Shown here: positions 22,848-33,924 of the stretch, piece by piece
Layout of the letters: every line of letters starts with the position of its first letter
Position numbering within the stretch: position 1 is the stretch's first letter
Assembly: GCF_947179165.1 (NCBI RefSeq)
Contig: NC_077242.1
Span: 32,051,097-32,115,096 of the forward strand
Reading direction: 5' to 3'
Source: Solanum dulcamara
Lineage: Eukaryota; Streptophyta; Magnoliopsida; Solanales; Solanaceae
Length of the DNA: 64,000 nt
Program-made: the position numbers and the translations under genes
Notes under the pieces: model-generated
Databases searched by the model: none
The model's input: only the letters and a program-made list of their open reading frames with translations
Told to the model about the DNA's origin: nothing

Positions 22848-23536
22848 CATGGCAACATTACACAATATAAACTCCAAATGACTCGCACGAAACTACGATA
22901 CCAAAATAAGATTTCTAGTTTCCATTTTGCAAAACCTTTAACCGTACGAAGCGGGGGGTCATGTGGCTACAAACAGAAGCTCCACCACCTCCTTTAGAAC
23001 ACTCTTAGTCCCTGTAACACACCACCACACAACCAGCAGCAGCCCCCACACATATAACGCCTCATTCCGACTACAATTTAACTATAACGATTCCAATTTA
23101 GTTTATTTCGGACGTCGAGCATTTCCATGATTTTTCTAAAACTTCCAGCAGACTGAAAGGTATGTAATACACCCTATAAAAACACCATAAACTTCAAATT
23201 AGAAGGTAAGACCTTACCTTACCCAAAATTGGTCAAAAATCACCAAAATTGCGCCTCGTAACTTCTCTAGCACGCTTTAAACGCCGTGGCTTCTTGCTGT
23301 CCATTTTGGGATGCACCAAGCCATGATTGTATACTAATAATACCTTCATATCATTGTGGTATACGCTAGATAATTAATTTATAGAGCAAAATCGGGACTT
23401 ACCTTTTTTTTTTCTCCAAGCCGTCACTATTTTCTCTCAACTTTAGGGTTTGTTTTCTTTTATTTGCTGCTGAATTTTTGGAGTATAAACTAAATCTAAG
23501 TCATTATATACATGTATATTTGTGGTCCTAGGAGGC

Positions 23537-23569
23537 GACACGTGTCATCTCCTAAGGGGGACACGTGTC
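23537..23569. promoter_or_regulatory. Paired G-box dyads in A1 3' LTR
   Basis: GACACGTGTC occurs at 23537-23546 and 23560-23569, 23 bp apart, around CCTAAGGGG. In element orientation they lie upstream of an AT-rich possible TATA region and of the AAACCCTAAAG leader. The CACGTG core is the plant G-box bound by bZIP and bHLH factors. Actual activity is inferred. Confidence 0.6.
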
Positions 23570-24143
23570 CAGCCCCTATTGGGCCACCGTATCTATGCAA
23601 GCAAGGAGAGGCTGCCACGTAGCAATGGGGACCACCTCCCCCAAGCAGGTGGGTCACCTACTTGACCCCAAGCAGGTGAGTCACCTTCTTTCTTGAGGTG
23701 CTTCCACGTGTCACTCCTCTATTGGCTGCCACGTCTCATCTTTTCTTCTTTCTCATGGGTTCGTAATCTCATCTTATTTTAAGAGCCTATGTAATCCATG
23801 CTACGTAAGCTTGGTACATACTCCAATAGATTAAGTATGTAAGACTTCTAAGTTAGTAGCTTATGTAGATAAATCGAGTCCTACGACTCGTTACTTGGCC
23901 TCCAACTCCTTCCGACTTCTCTTGACTCTATTTCCAAACTTCCCTACTATGGGGTATCACATTCTCCCTTTTTGGAGTTATTTGATAGTGTCATAGCTTA
24001 GGTGTCTCACATGATAACTTCTAAGTAACTTAAGGAACATTCCGAGCTCAAGAGTGTGGAGTATAACAAGATAGTAGAGGTCTCATGTCCACTTTTAAGA
24101 AGGTTAGGAACACGTTTCAAGGTTTAAAAGTGCGGGTATAACA

Positions 24144-24161
24144 TCCTTCCCCCCTTAAGAA
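24144..24161 (-). other. A1 polypurine tract
   Basis: The minus strand reads TTAAGGGGGGAAGGA immediately before the 3' LTR start, matching the tract of A2 at 45057-45074. Confidence 0.8.
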
Positions 24162-24239
24162 CATTTGTCCTCGAATGTTAACTCGGCTTATAGGGTTTTA
24201 TGAGGATTTTGGGGGTTCTGTATAACCGTCGTCTCCCAA

Positions 24240-25130
24240 TTTAGTTAGAATGCTAGATTACCTTTGGTATATGGTGAACAAGTGCGGATATTTTCTTTCT
24301 ACCTCCTTTTTGACTTCTTAGGTCATGCTTTTTCTGGTTTTTATTTGCCACAATATTTTGACGGAAGTCACGTCTCAATCCACGATTGTCTAATCTGTCA
24401 ATTCAGGATGGCGGTAGATTGTTCTTCGCAGGATAATTCCTTTATTATGCTGACTTTATCCGCGGATAATATTCTGGAAGGGTTCACTTATACAGTTACG
24501 GGATATTGACGGGTGGAAAACTAGGGGTACTGTTTTTAAACCAGATAGTAGGTCCACTTCATAGGCAACTTTGCCTATTCCATACAAGGTCTGGTAAAGA
24601 CCAATGTATCTGGGGCTTAACTTCTTCCTCCCTGCCGAACCTCATTACTCCTTTTATGGGCGATACCCTAAAAAAAACCAATCGTTCACTTCAGTTTCCA
24701 AAAAGCGACATTGATTATCTGCATATATCTTCTATCGACTTTGGGAAACTAATAATTTTCCCTGGATAAGCTTTACCTTCTATACCGCTTATTAAACCAC
24801 GTCTGTGCTTATTAGTCGTGTTTTACTAACATTAAACCAATCAATTGGCGACTTACACTATCTGCCATACAAATTCTTGTATAGGGACATCTGGATACTA
24901 GAATGATAATTAATATCATAAGTACTCCTGACAGGTGGTGGGCAATTGTTAGAGCCACCTTTGGGGACAACCACATAGGCCCACAATATATCATCTACCA
25001 TGTAGCTAGTAGACCTAATATGTCTATCAGTCTGAGGGTAAAGTAGTATACAAAGGCTTATCTGTCTTTTCCATTTCTTCGCGGACTGACCTTTGGTAGT
25101 TAACTGTAACTTGGGTTCCTTCATCTGGGA
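24240..25130 (-). pseudogene. A1 integrase remnant
   Basis: In minus frames 25124-24858 one reads a LLYPQTDRHIRST segment (family PQTDGQAERT region) and YHSSIQMSLYKNLYGR, the end of the catalytic core. Further down, shifted frames give GVMRFGRE..., a GIGKVAYE-like segment (about 24660-24550) and a LSCEEQSTAIL-like segment (about 24450). These are the GPY/F and C-terminal regions of gypsy integrase. Multiple frameshifts and stops break it. Confidence 0.75.
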
Positions 25131-26850
25131 TAGTAGTTATAGGGACTCCATAAGGTCCTACCCCCTTTACCCTATAATTTCACACCTTCTCGATTGAGTA
25201 GGTAGCCTTTGATTGGAGGAGCATGGCTAATATTGTTATTCTGCCAGTAACATTCCCGCCAGAGTCATCTACCCATGGAGTGCGAAGTGAGTCCTGTAGC
25301 CAAGGTCGTATTCTGGATCCTCTAACCTCGTGTATTATTTCCCACCTCCTTTAAATGACATCAACTAGTACCCTTACTTTTTTGGTTTTGCTTTTTGCCT
25401 CTCAGAGATGGTTTCCTAGTGGTGTCGAAATTCCCTTACCCATTAGCCCATATAGCCATTCTGTGGTTTGCCTATCATTAAGTGGTGTAACGTTAAAGAA
25501 TTGTGGTATACAAGTGCGTCATTGGTTAGTAATCAGCTAATCCTGCTTATGTTGCTCAAGGCCCTTTTATAATTCCCTTAACGTAACTTATAATACTCTA
25601 GGTACATAATCTCATGTCGTTCCTCCGCCGCTAGTTCAGACTCTTCCATCTCGCGCAATCATACCCGTACTGACGCACTAAGGTCCATTAGAATTTCAAA
25701 GTTAAGGGTGCTTAGACGAGAGTAATACTAGGATGGGTGACCTTCCTAAAAAGTCTTCGTGTCGCATTTCATTGCAATCCTTACAATAATGTGCGAGGCA
25801 TTCAACTTAGTCCGAGATTTACCTTAGCATCATCTTGCTAGTCTTCATGTTTCACCCTGCCCTTTCTCCTGTTATCTTGCAATCGGTATAGGGGTAGATC
25901 CTAAGTTCCACCATGACCATGTCCCTTTTTGGTCATTTGATTTAACTTCTCCTATGTATTCACCCCTTTTCGTATACACCCATTTATTTGGGTCTCAGCT
26001 AACGATTCCCCGTACAGTCTTAGATATCATGGTTTCTATCTATTATAGCTGGCTTTTAGATCTTGCTAGCTCGTCCCAGTATGGGATTTCTTTTGAAGTT
26101 TTAAGTGTTCACAATAACACGTTGCAGTGTAGGTTGGTTTTACCATATGCTTGTATGTCTCATATCCACTTCCCCTCTTTAAGGTGTAGCCATGCCATTG
26201 TTGGTTTATTTTCAGCCTTCCAAGGGAATATAAGTCTTTTCTAACATATTTAGCATACTACATCCTACCTATACCTTAAGTTACCTATGTATGAGACTTT
26301 AACACAATTAGAAGGTACTTATCATCGTTTTAAACTTCCCTTTCTGGGGCACTTATATTTGGATGAAACATGTTTCAAACTTGGTCATAATACTATCTTA
26401 ATCCCCAAGGGATACCATTTATTCTCCTAATAACTTTGCAGTGCAGCTGTTGTTCTACAACCCTACATTCCTTATACTTGCAGGATCTCATTATTCTCTA
26501 AGATGGCATCACATATACACAATCCTTCTTTATGCCTCAAGAGCTTTCACCCTTATCATGCATCCGATGCTTGTCTTTTCAGCAACATATCAAGTTTGCC
26601 TAACGGTAGGTCCATCCTATCGACATGTCGATACACTTATACCTTTAAATTTACAACTATACATTCTTCTCTCGTTTCGCTCTCATATTCAATTATTCAT
26701 ATCTATCTCAGGTGCCTTCATTAGAACTTCCTTACTATCTCCCCCATAAGCCAACCTAGGTATGACAGCTATCTATTCTTACCTTGCTTTTCTACAATAA
26801 AGTCTCTTGTTGGTGTTGTTACCTCAAACGGGTCCGTTAATTCGGGCTTT
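25131..26850 (-). pseudogene. A1 decayed pol region (RT/RNase H zone)
   Basis: By position this should hold RT, RNase H and the start of integrase. No catalytic box or long frame could be recognised. The region is about 1.7 kb, shorter than a complete RT plus RNase H region should be, so deletions are likely. The part at 26078-26260 aligns with A2 at 46635-46830 (CCACTTCCCC.CTTT, AACATATTTA). A 5S-rRNA-like segment lies at 25651-25770. Confidence 0.5.
25651..25770 (+). pseudogene. 5S rRNA-like segment inside A1
   Basis: The plus strand reads like plant 5S rRNA over its full length. There is GCAATCATACC near the 5' end, AAAGTTAAGGGTGCTTAG (box A region), GACGAGAGTAATACTAG, GATGGGTGACC (box C region) and GTCTTCGTGTCGCATTTC near the 3' end. 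The differences seen are mostly C-to-T and G-to-A. The gene for 5S rRNA is transcribed by RNA polymerase III from these internal boxes. This copy lies antisense to the retroelement, inside decayed pol. It could be an LTR of a Cassandra-type TRIM, a 5S-derived SINE, or a captured 5S copy. A 5S gene array is excluded because only one unit is present. Confidence 0.8.
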
Positions 26851-26960
26851 ATTCCGGCCCTACTAGCAACAAAAGAAGATGCATATACGATAAAGTGGAA
26901 TCTAGGTTTGTTAATGCACATGTATCCTGGAAGAAGATTTGTAATATACCTATAGCCATA
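26850..26960 (-). pseudogene. A1 protease remnant
   Basis: A minus-strand frame shows GILQIFFQDTCAL followed by DSTLSYM. This is the flank of the gypsy protease motif, where the family has D-P-G before STLSYVT. The catalytic triplet is mutated (N-L-D). The segment follows the zinc-knuckle frame. Confidence 0.5.
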
Positions 26961-27835
26961 TTTGGTGGCGCCTCCTAGTCCTGTCCGCTAGCTAAAGCAT
27001 GAATACGGCTCGAAGGACTGCTAGAATTAGAAGGTCCACCACATCCTCTACCACGGCCCGCTGACACATAAATACCCTACCCCACAGGGCATGTAGCCAT
27101 TGAAGAAGAAGAACCCGCAACTATTCCCATAGGCGAAGCTATACCACTAAACCTGCTTTTAAATGGACATGTCCTCGTGAAATGGACTTGACAGCCACAC
27201 GTAAAACAAGCACCTATCCCAAACTGGCATTTCTTGGGATGAGCCCTATCACAACGAGGACACTGAGGAAAAGATGGCCTTGACTGACGCAAACTGTTGC
27301 CCATCTATGGACCTGGCACCCTGGAATTTTGACCGACTCCTGGACATCCCATCCTATCGAATCTCCAACCTGGGAAATGAGGGGGTGCACTCTAGGTTGG
27401 TTGGGAAGGGTATCCACTATACTACTAAGGGTGTCCAGCTTGGAATTCTCTCAAATCACCCGCTGACCTAGATTTCTTATGTTGGCCTCCGTCATAACCT
27501 CTATCGGGCTTTTTCCCTCTGTATTTCCCCTTTCTCCCTCACCCATGACTTCGAGCCTACCCTGCCACTAATTTGGTCAGCAATAAAACTGCATTTCTCA
27601 TCGCCCTATCCTCTGGCCCTGGCTGTGGGGCTGAAGGTTCAAATACTTCGGCCTCAAGTTCTGCAACTACTGCTGCCCCAGGACCTTCTAGAAGTGGCGG
27701 CATAATAGATCTTGCCAACCGGAACACAATCCCCGATATAGACAAGGAACGAGTCCTAGTAACCTTTGGGGCCTGACCCGTTTCTTCCGCTATTGACTTA
27801 CTCTTCTGGGCGGTTATTGGTTTTCTTGAAAACAT
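26961..27835 (-). pseudogene. A1 gag with zinc knuckle
   Basis: The frame at 27835-27557 starts MFSRKPITAQKSKSIAEETG and ends PEDRAMRNAVLLLTKLVAG before a stop. It corresponds to the Gag N-terminus of this gypsy group and matches A2 at 48541. Frames at 27417-27077 give a QPRVHPLIS-like region and the knuckle CPRCDRAHPKKC...CFTCGCQVHFTRTC, in which the second knuckle keeps its C, C, H and C. Most of the central Gag (capsid-like) region is missing, since only about 140 bp separate the N-terminal frame from the linker region. The product would be non-functional. Confidence 0.8.
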
Positions 27836-28515
27836 TGCTGCAATATAATGGTTTGTTAGGGAGAAATCATCCTAACTGCTATTACTATTAATTCAACAAT
27901 TAGGTTATTCCTCGGGGTCAGCTACACTCATAGGTTTACCAACTCTTATCATTATGATGGGCACTACCTTTCAAGGCCTATTTCAATCCTATACCTCCTT
28001 CTCCTTTTTATTTCTAAGAAAACTTTGGGCAGAGTTTCCTCTGTATTTCTTACTATCCCAAACCTGCATGCAGAAAATGCCAATAATGACTCACAGGTCC
28101 AATATATATATATATCCATATCGCAGCCACATGAGGCGCCCAATATTACCAGCAATATGAAATAATTGACTTACCTCATATGTCCAACTCGAACTGCCCC
28201 GTCTACTTTTCTATGTCAATTGCACTTCAATGTCTTACCTGACACATATCTTTCATGCCTTTACTTATCTGCGTGTTGTGTAACTCCCAACATTGTCAAT
28301 TACTTTCTTTTATCGATGTTGTCCTTTTGCTGAAATCACTGGTTAGTATGAGGAATTTCATTTCCTATGACTCAGCTCTATCATACGATCTTAGATATGA
28401 ATGAAAGGAAACATCCTAAATGCCCTGTAACTTCCTATTTATAGATGTGGCGCGCAACACATCAATACACAAGACTCTACTAGAAATGGCATGTAGACAT
28501 TCCAAGGATGAACTA

Positions 28516-28526
28516 CTCTAATACCA
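28516..28526 (-). other. A1 primer-binding site
   Basis: The minus strand reads TGGTATTAGAG four bases inside the 5' LTR. The expected initiator-Met complement is TGGTATCAGAG, so one C-to-T change is present. Confidence 0.75.
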
Positions 28527-28530
28527 CTTC

Positions 28531-30047
28531 TATCACGACCCAACCCTGTAGGCTGTGACTGGGGTCCTATCTGGACCCCCGTATACATATATATATGCTG
28601 TGGTCAAGTCAAATTGGAACCCCAATAGGGTATAACATTTTCATACACACATAGCTTCTTTCGTCACAACATGGAAGGGCATATAAGTCGACAAGGCTGC
28701 CATACATATAAACCTTTACAACACTTCTTGTAGACCCAGCTGAAAAAAACTTACACATACCACCCACATATACATGTCTATAGACCTCTAAGAGTAGTGA
28801 CGCTAACAAATGGCGAGACAAGGCCCCCGTCGTACCTCTGTACAAATAAAAGTAAATATGAACATCAAGGATCAGTACTAAAACTAGGCTCCAATTGAAT
28901 GGAGCTTCTTCCAGAATGGCTGAGTAGAATCCTTAGCTGGCAGAGTCCCAAAACCTGTACATGTACCTACGGATAAGAAACGCAGCCCCCTAAACAAAGG
29001 GGGTCAGTACGACACATGTACTAGGTATGTAAAACATAAAACAACTGGAAGTATGTCTAAAATAGAAAAGCAAGGGGTAAATTATCAAATCAGAAACCTA
29101 TACCTGAGAAAGTAAAATCATGCATGCTCAAATTTTCAATATAGTCACCCCTATCAGGAATCCGTTGAATCATATCCGTAGAACCATCACCTCCTTATTA
29201 TAACACATCATTATATTATCACATATATACATACGTACCCAACCCTCTAGTGAGGGCATGATGAACAATACAGTGAAATTATGCACAAATACGATAACCA
29301 GCCTGAGACTCGGAGAAGAAGTGTTACAGTATACACGAGTAGAGTAGTGGGAAACAAAACACAGTTTAAATCATTATCTGAGACTCAATGAAGTCATCAA
29401 ATGAACTATCACTTGGAGATCAGGGTAGGAAGTATCTGACGTATACCCACTAAATGTCACTAAGGACTAGGTAAAAATAAGTTTTGGAAATCGTGGACAT
29501 ACACCAGTGTAAAATATATTATAGAATTCTGAGCATTGGTTATCTCAGAGCCTTTTCTTTTTAAAAGAAGAGTTTTTTTAATCAATCACTATACAGTCAC
29601 ATAGAATACTCGAGGAATGGGAGTTTATCTACTTTAAGAGTCTTAACATCCAGAAGTAATCAAGAGTCCTGAATTCATATTTAGGACCTAGGAATGAAGT
29701 TGCACCAAAGCTTACATCATCCATAGTCTACATCTAAGACATGCCAAAAGAAAGAAGACATAGTTTCACATACGTCTTTACGAGTTACTCTTTATCCCGT
29801 TCGTCTCGTCGTTCTTTGAACCTAAGTAACATGAAAGCAATATGAATATCAACATCCTTAGACATTTAAGCATCTTATACTACCTATGAGTATTCATAGA
29901 ATTCATTTCCTCGCTCGTCTTCTCGACTAGTTCTTTAACTGGTTAAAAAGTTAACGGAAATCGGGCAGCACCTCCTCTATGATGTGTCCTATATGAATTC
30001 CCAATTATGTCTTTAATACCTACAAACAACCAACAACATAACCAGCA

Positions 30048-30113
<66 letters not shown>

Positions 30114-31399
30114 CATTACACAATATAAACTCCAAACGACTCGCTCGAAACTACGATACCAAAATAAGGTTTCTAATTTCCATTTTACAAACTCTTTAAC
30201 TGTACGAAGCAGGGAGTTGTGTTGATGAAACCAGAAGATCCCCCACCTCCTTTAGAACACTCTTATTCCCTGTAACACACCACCACATGACCAGCAGCAG
30301 CCCCCACACGCATAATGCCTCATTTCAACTACAATTTAACTATAACGATTCCAATTTAGTTTATTTCGGACGTCGAGCATTTTCACAATTTTTCTTAAAC
30401 TTAAAGCATCCTAAAATGTGTGTAATACACCCTATAACAACACCATAAACTTCAAATTATAAGGTAAGACCTTACCTTACCCGAAATTGGTCAAAATTCA
30501 CCAAAATTGCACCTCGGAACTTCTCTAGCGCGCTTTAAATGCTGTGGCTTCTTGCTGTCCATTTTGGGCTGAAACAAGCCATGATTTTATACTAATAATA
30601 CTTCATATTATCGTGGTATATGCTAGATAATTTATTTATAGAGAGAAATCGAAACTTACCTTATTTTTTCCTTCAAGCCGTCACTATTTTCTCTCAACTT
30701 TAGGGTTTGTTTTCTTTTATTTGCTGCTGAAGTTTTGGAGTATAAACTGAAGCTAAGTCATGATATACATTATATTTGTGGTCCTAGGAGGCGACACGTG
30801 TCATCCCCTAAGGGGGACACGTGTCCAGACTCTATTGGGCCACCGTATCTATGCAATCAAGGAGAGGCTGCCACGTGGAAATGGAACCCACCTCCCCCAA
30901 GCAGGTGGGTCACCTACTTGAACCCAAGAAGGTGGGTCACCTTCTTGTATGAGGTTCTGCCATGTGTCACTCCTCCATTGGCTTCCACGTCTCATCTTTT
31001 CCCCTTCCTCGTGGTTTCATAATCTCATCTTATTTTAAGAGCCTATGTAATCCATGCTACGTAAGCTTGGTATGTACTCCAATATCTTAAGTATGTAAGA
31101 CTTCTAAGTTAGTAGCTTACGTAGGTAAATCGAGTCCTACGACTCGTTACTTGTCCTCCAACTCCTTTCAACTTTTCTTGACCCTATTTCCAACCTTCCT
31201 ACATGGGGTATCACATTCTCCCTTTTTGGAGTTGTTTGATAGTGTCGTAGCTTAGGCGGCTCACATGATAACTTCTAAGTAACTTAAGGAACATTTCAAG
31301 CTCAAGAGTGTGGGGTGTAACAGGATAGTAGAGGTCTCATGGCCACTTTGAAGAAGGTTAGAAACACGTTTCAAGGTTCAAAAGTGCGGGGTGTAACAA
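28531..31399 (-). repeat. A1 5' LTR
   Basis: It starts on the plus strand TATCACGACCC (A2 has TGTCACGACCC, so the terminal G is mutated) and ends AAGTGCGGGGTGTAACA. It carries (TA)n at 30052-30112, GACACGTGTC dyads at 30793-30802 and 30816-30825, and the GGGGTCAGTACGACACATGT block at 28998. It is 2869 bp long, full length. Confidence 0.92.
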
Positions 31400-31991
31400 T
31401 TCTTTTCATGCATTGACAAATGAGATAAATGTTTTAATGTTTTCATGACTTTACTCATATTTTAAAGATATTGGTCTTGCATCGAATGATTTATATTGAT
31501 TATGTCCTATGTTTATTGTTCATATGTATTATAACATACTTAGTGCATTCCATGTAGTAATGCATAGTTTTTGCCTATATTGTATCATAATATAGGTTCC
31601 GATGATCACGTTCTTTCTCTTCCCACTCGTGGCTAGAGTTAACACTATTGTATTATTGGTGAGTCCCTGTGTTCCAAGAATGAGACATTTTATTTCTTAT
31701 GAGTTTATGACTTCTTTTACCATTTATATTGGGTGAGCTAGGACATATTCTTACATCCCCATCTAGTCTAGTAGAGACATATTAGATGTTCATTGGAATC
31801 TATGTTGTCTCTTATTTAACATTTTGAGACTTATGTTCTAATTTTAGACTATACTTTTGTATCATTAATTCTTGTTTATTTATTTCATGTACCTTATGTA
31901 TGCTCATGAATGTTATGTTAAGTGGCTTGGTTGGGGTCCTTTGGGATTCTAATCTCCGTGTTATAACTAGGACCTAGGTCAGGGTGTGACG
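31400..31991 (+). repeat. Element B left LTR, second part
   Basis: It continues B's 5' LTR after A1. GACAAATGA(G/T)ATAAAT, ATATTGGTCTTGCATC, GATTATGTCCTATG, GTTAGCACTATT-like text, GAGACATTTTATTTC and TATGCTCATGAATGTTATG all match 53790-54290. It ends GTGTGACG at 31991, where the right LTR has CGTGACA. Confidence 0.88.
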
Positions 31992-31995
31992 AACT

Positions 31996-32010
31996 TAATA
32001 TCAGAGCATA
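31996..32010 (+). other. Element B primer-binding site
   Basis: TTAATATCAGAGCAT follows the LTR end by four bases. It corresponds to TGGTATCAGAGC with both G positions changed to A. Confidence 0.75.
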
Positions 32011-32210
32011 AAGTTTAAGCGTCCTAGGGAGTCTAACATGCCACATTGAGTAGATTCTTGTTCATCGGTGTGAAGCATGCCACATCTACGAATAGGAGTC
32101 TATAAGGCATCTTAGGAAAAACTTTATTTCTTTCATGATCTCATCGTGCGAAAGAGTTGAACTCTAAGGTTTCCTCCTCTAACGTTTTTTCTTAGCAATT
32201 ACAAAATCAT

Positions 32211-33257
32211 GCCTCCATGAAGAGCTCCTGTCTGAAGAATATTCAAGAGGAGCCACAAGCTCCAAATGCTTCTTTAAATAATCATATGACTATTACGGAG
32301 TATCAAACCGCTTTTCAAATGCTAGTCCAAGCTGTGACTACTCAAGTGAACCAAGGAGTAGTTGTTCCTCCCAATGTGTCTACTCCAGCTTCAAGGGTTA
32401 AATATTTCAAGAGGATGAATCCTCTCGAGTTTCATAGATCCAAGGTTAATAAGGATCCTAAAGACTTTTTTGATCAGTTGTATAAGATTGTTAAGATTAT
32501 GGGAGTATATTTTGAGGAAAAGGCAGAATTGGCAGCCTACCAACTCAAAGGTGTCTCTCAAATATAGTACAACTAATGAAAAGTTGAAATGGCTGAAGAG
32601 GGTTCCATAGGTTGGGAAAAGTTCAAAATTGTATGTCTTGATCACTTCTTCCCACTCGAGTTAAGAGAGGCAAAGGTGTTGGAATTTATCAACCTCAAGC
32701 AAGTAAACATTAATGTGAGTGAATATGCACTCAAGTACACAAAGTTGTCCAAGTGTGCTCCATCCTTGGTAGTCGACTCTCATGCCCGAATAAGTAAGTT
32801 TATTTTGGGTGTGTTAGACTTAGTGATGAAAGAATACTGAACCACTATGATCATAAGTCGATGACGATCTCTAGGCTCATGACTTATTCCAAGAAAATTG
32901 AAGGAGAGGAATGTAAGGGAGTCTAAGAGGGCTCGTTTTGAAGGTTGGTTTTCTCACAACAAATCTAGTGGTGGAAATGGTCATTTCCAAAAAGGTCAAC
33001 ATTTTGGCCAAGGTTCTTCAAACACTTTAGCTCAAACATTTGAGAAGGAAAAGGTGCTAAATCCTAAGGCACAAGGTGGAGCTCCGGATGATCAAGTCAT
33101 CCCTCCATGTAAGAAGTGTGGGAAAAACCATAGGGGAGAATGCTTAGCGAGATTGGATGTTTGTTTCAAGTATGGAAAGCTCGGTTATCATAAAAGAGAG
33201 TGTAGGATCAGGGCTACACTCCAGGTTCAGACTCAATATGCTGGTCATTTGAATTAG
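32211..33257 (+). pseudogene. Element B gag with zinc knuckle
   Basis: The likely start, ATGCCTCCATGAAGAGCTCC, reads M-P-P-stop-R-A; the stop is a CGA-to-TGA change. The next frames contain ITEYQTAFQMLVQAVTTQ, YFKRMNPLEFHRSKVNKDP and EKAELAAYQLKGVSQI-stop (Trp to TAG). They continue with GWEKFKIVCLDHFFPLELRE and NVSEYALKYTKLSK (32589-32840). At 32898-33257 comes the knuckle CKKCGKNHRGEC...CFKYGKLGYHKREC, where the second Cys of the second knuckle is Tyr. The layout is that of gypsy Gag; the breaks make it non-coding. Confidence 0.88.
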
Positions 33258-33344
33258 CATGCAACTACTTCGGGAGGTGGTTAGCTCCAAAATAGATTTT
33301 ATGCCCTTTAGACTCTTCAGGAGTTAGAGGATTCCCCCGATGTT

Positions 33345-33924
33345 GTGAGTGGTATGTTAAAAGTCTTCAACTTTGATGTTCATGCATTATTTGATCTGGG
33401 TTCTACTCTCTCATTGGTTACTTCTTATCTTGCTATGAGATTCATTGCTAGTCCCAAGATCTTTCTAGAGCCTTTTTCAGTCTCTAGTCCGATCGGTGAG
33501 TCAGTTATGGCTAAAAGAGTTTATAGAAATTGTCTAGTTTTAATTTTTCACAAAGTCACTTAAGTTGATCTTATAGAGCTTATATGACCAATTTTGATGT
33601 TATTCTCGGTATGGATCGGCTTCATGCATGTTATGCCTCTATATATTGTAGAACCCGTGTGGCTAAGTTTTTTTCCTAATGAGCTAGTCATAGAATGGAA
33701 AGGTAGTAATTCCATGTTTAAGGGTAAATTCATCTCATTCCTTAAATCTCGTAAAATAATTTCCAAAGGTTGCACCTATCATCTAGTTCAGGTTAAAGAT
33801 ACTAACTCCGTAAATCCTACTCTTGAGTCAGTTTTAGTTGTTAATGAGTTTCTAAAAATTTTCCCCAATGATCTCCCAGGTATTCCTCCCAAAAGGGAAA
33901 TAGACTTTAGTATCGATTGTCCAT
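33345..33924 (+). pseudogene. Element B protease and protease-RT linker
   Basis: The first frame reads LKVFNFDVHALFDLGSTLSL with LVTSYLAMRF after it. The catalytic motif is D-L-G, where the family has D-P-G or D-S-G. After a frameshift follow FDVILGMDRLHACYASI, then YHLVQVKDTNS and FPNDLPGIPPKREIDFSID at 33880-33915, which marks the approach to RT. The frame then ends at a stop where RT should begin (see the deletion at about 33924). Confidence 0.85.

Larger units (their letters stand above)
21293..24143 (-). repeat. A1 3' LTR
   Basis: It starts AACCCCGTGGGCTACGACTGG (the 28531 copy has TATCACGACCC before this) and ends TGCGGGTATAACA. It holds the TCAGTAAGACATATGTACTGAG block at 21762, a (TA)n run at 22808-22846 and two GACACGTGTC dyads at 23537 and 23560. 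It is clearly more diverged from its partner than the A2 LTRs are from each other. Confidence 0.9.
21293..31399 (-). mobile_element. Gypsy family A element A1, inserted in B's 5' LTR
   Basis: Two direct repeats (21293-24143 and 28531-31399, about 2.86 kb each) flank a 4387-bp interior. In minus orientation the order is 5' LTR, an initiator-Met-type primer site (28526-28516), gag, CCHC knuckle, protease, a decayed pol containing a 5S-like segment, the integrase end, a polypurine tract and the 3' LTR. The 3' LTR lacks its last 10-11 bp, and about 360 bp of the host LTR is missing there, so a deletion removed the junction and one TSD. The other edge is clean: ...GTGTAACA then host ATTCTTTT. Confidence 0.9.

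Noticed and set aside
23640..23695. CAGGTGGGTCACCTACTTG repeats as 5S or regulatory unit
   Set aside because: Short local duplication within the family-A LTR upstream region; similarity to 5S box C is superficial.
25651..25770. Functional 5S rRNA gene
   Set aside because: Single diverged unit inside a retroelement with substitutions throughout; no tandem array or terminator context.
30735..31022. 95-codon plus-strand frame with Pro/Trp-rich segments
   Set aside because: Lies across the G-box pair in the A1 LTR; the homologous A1 and A2 LTRs do not conserve it.
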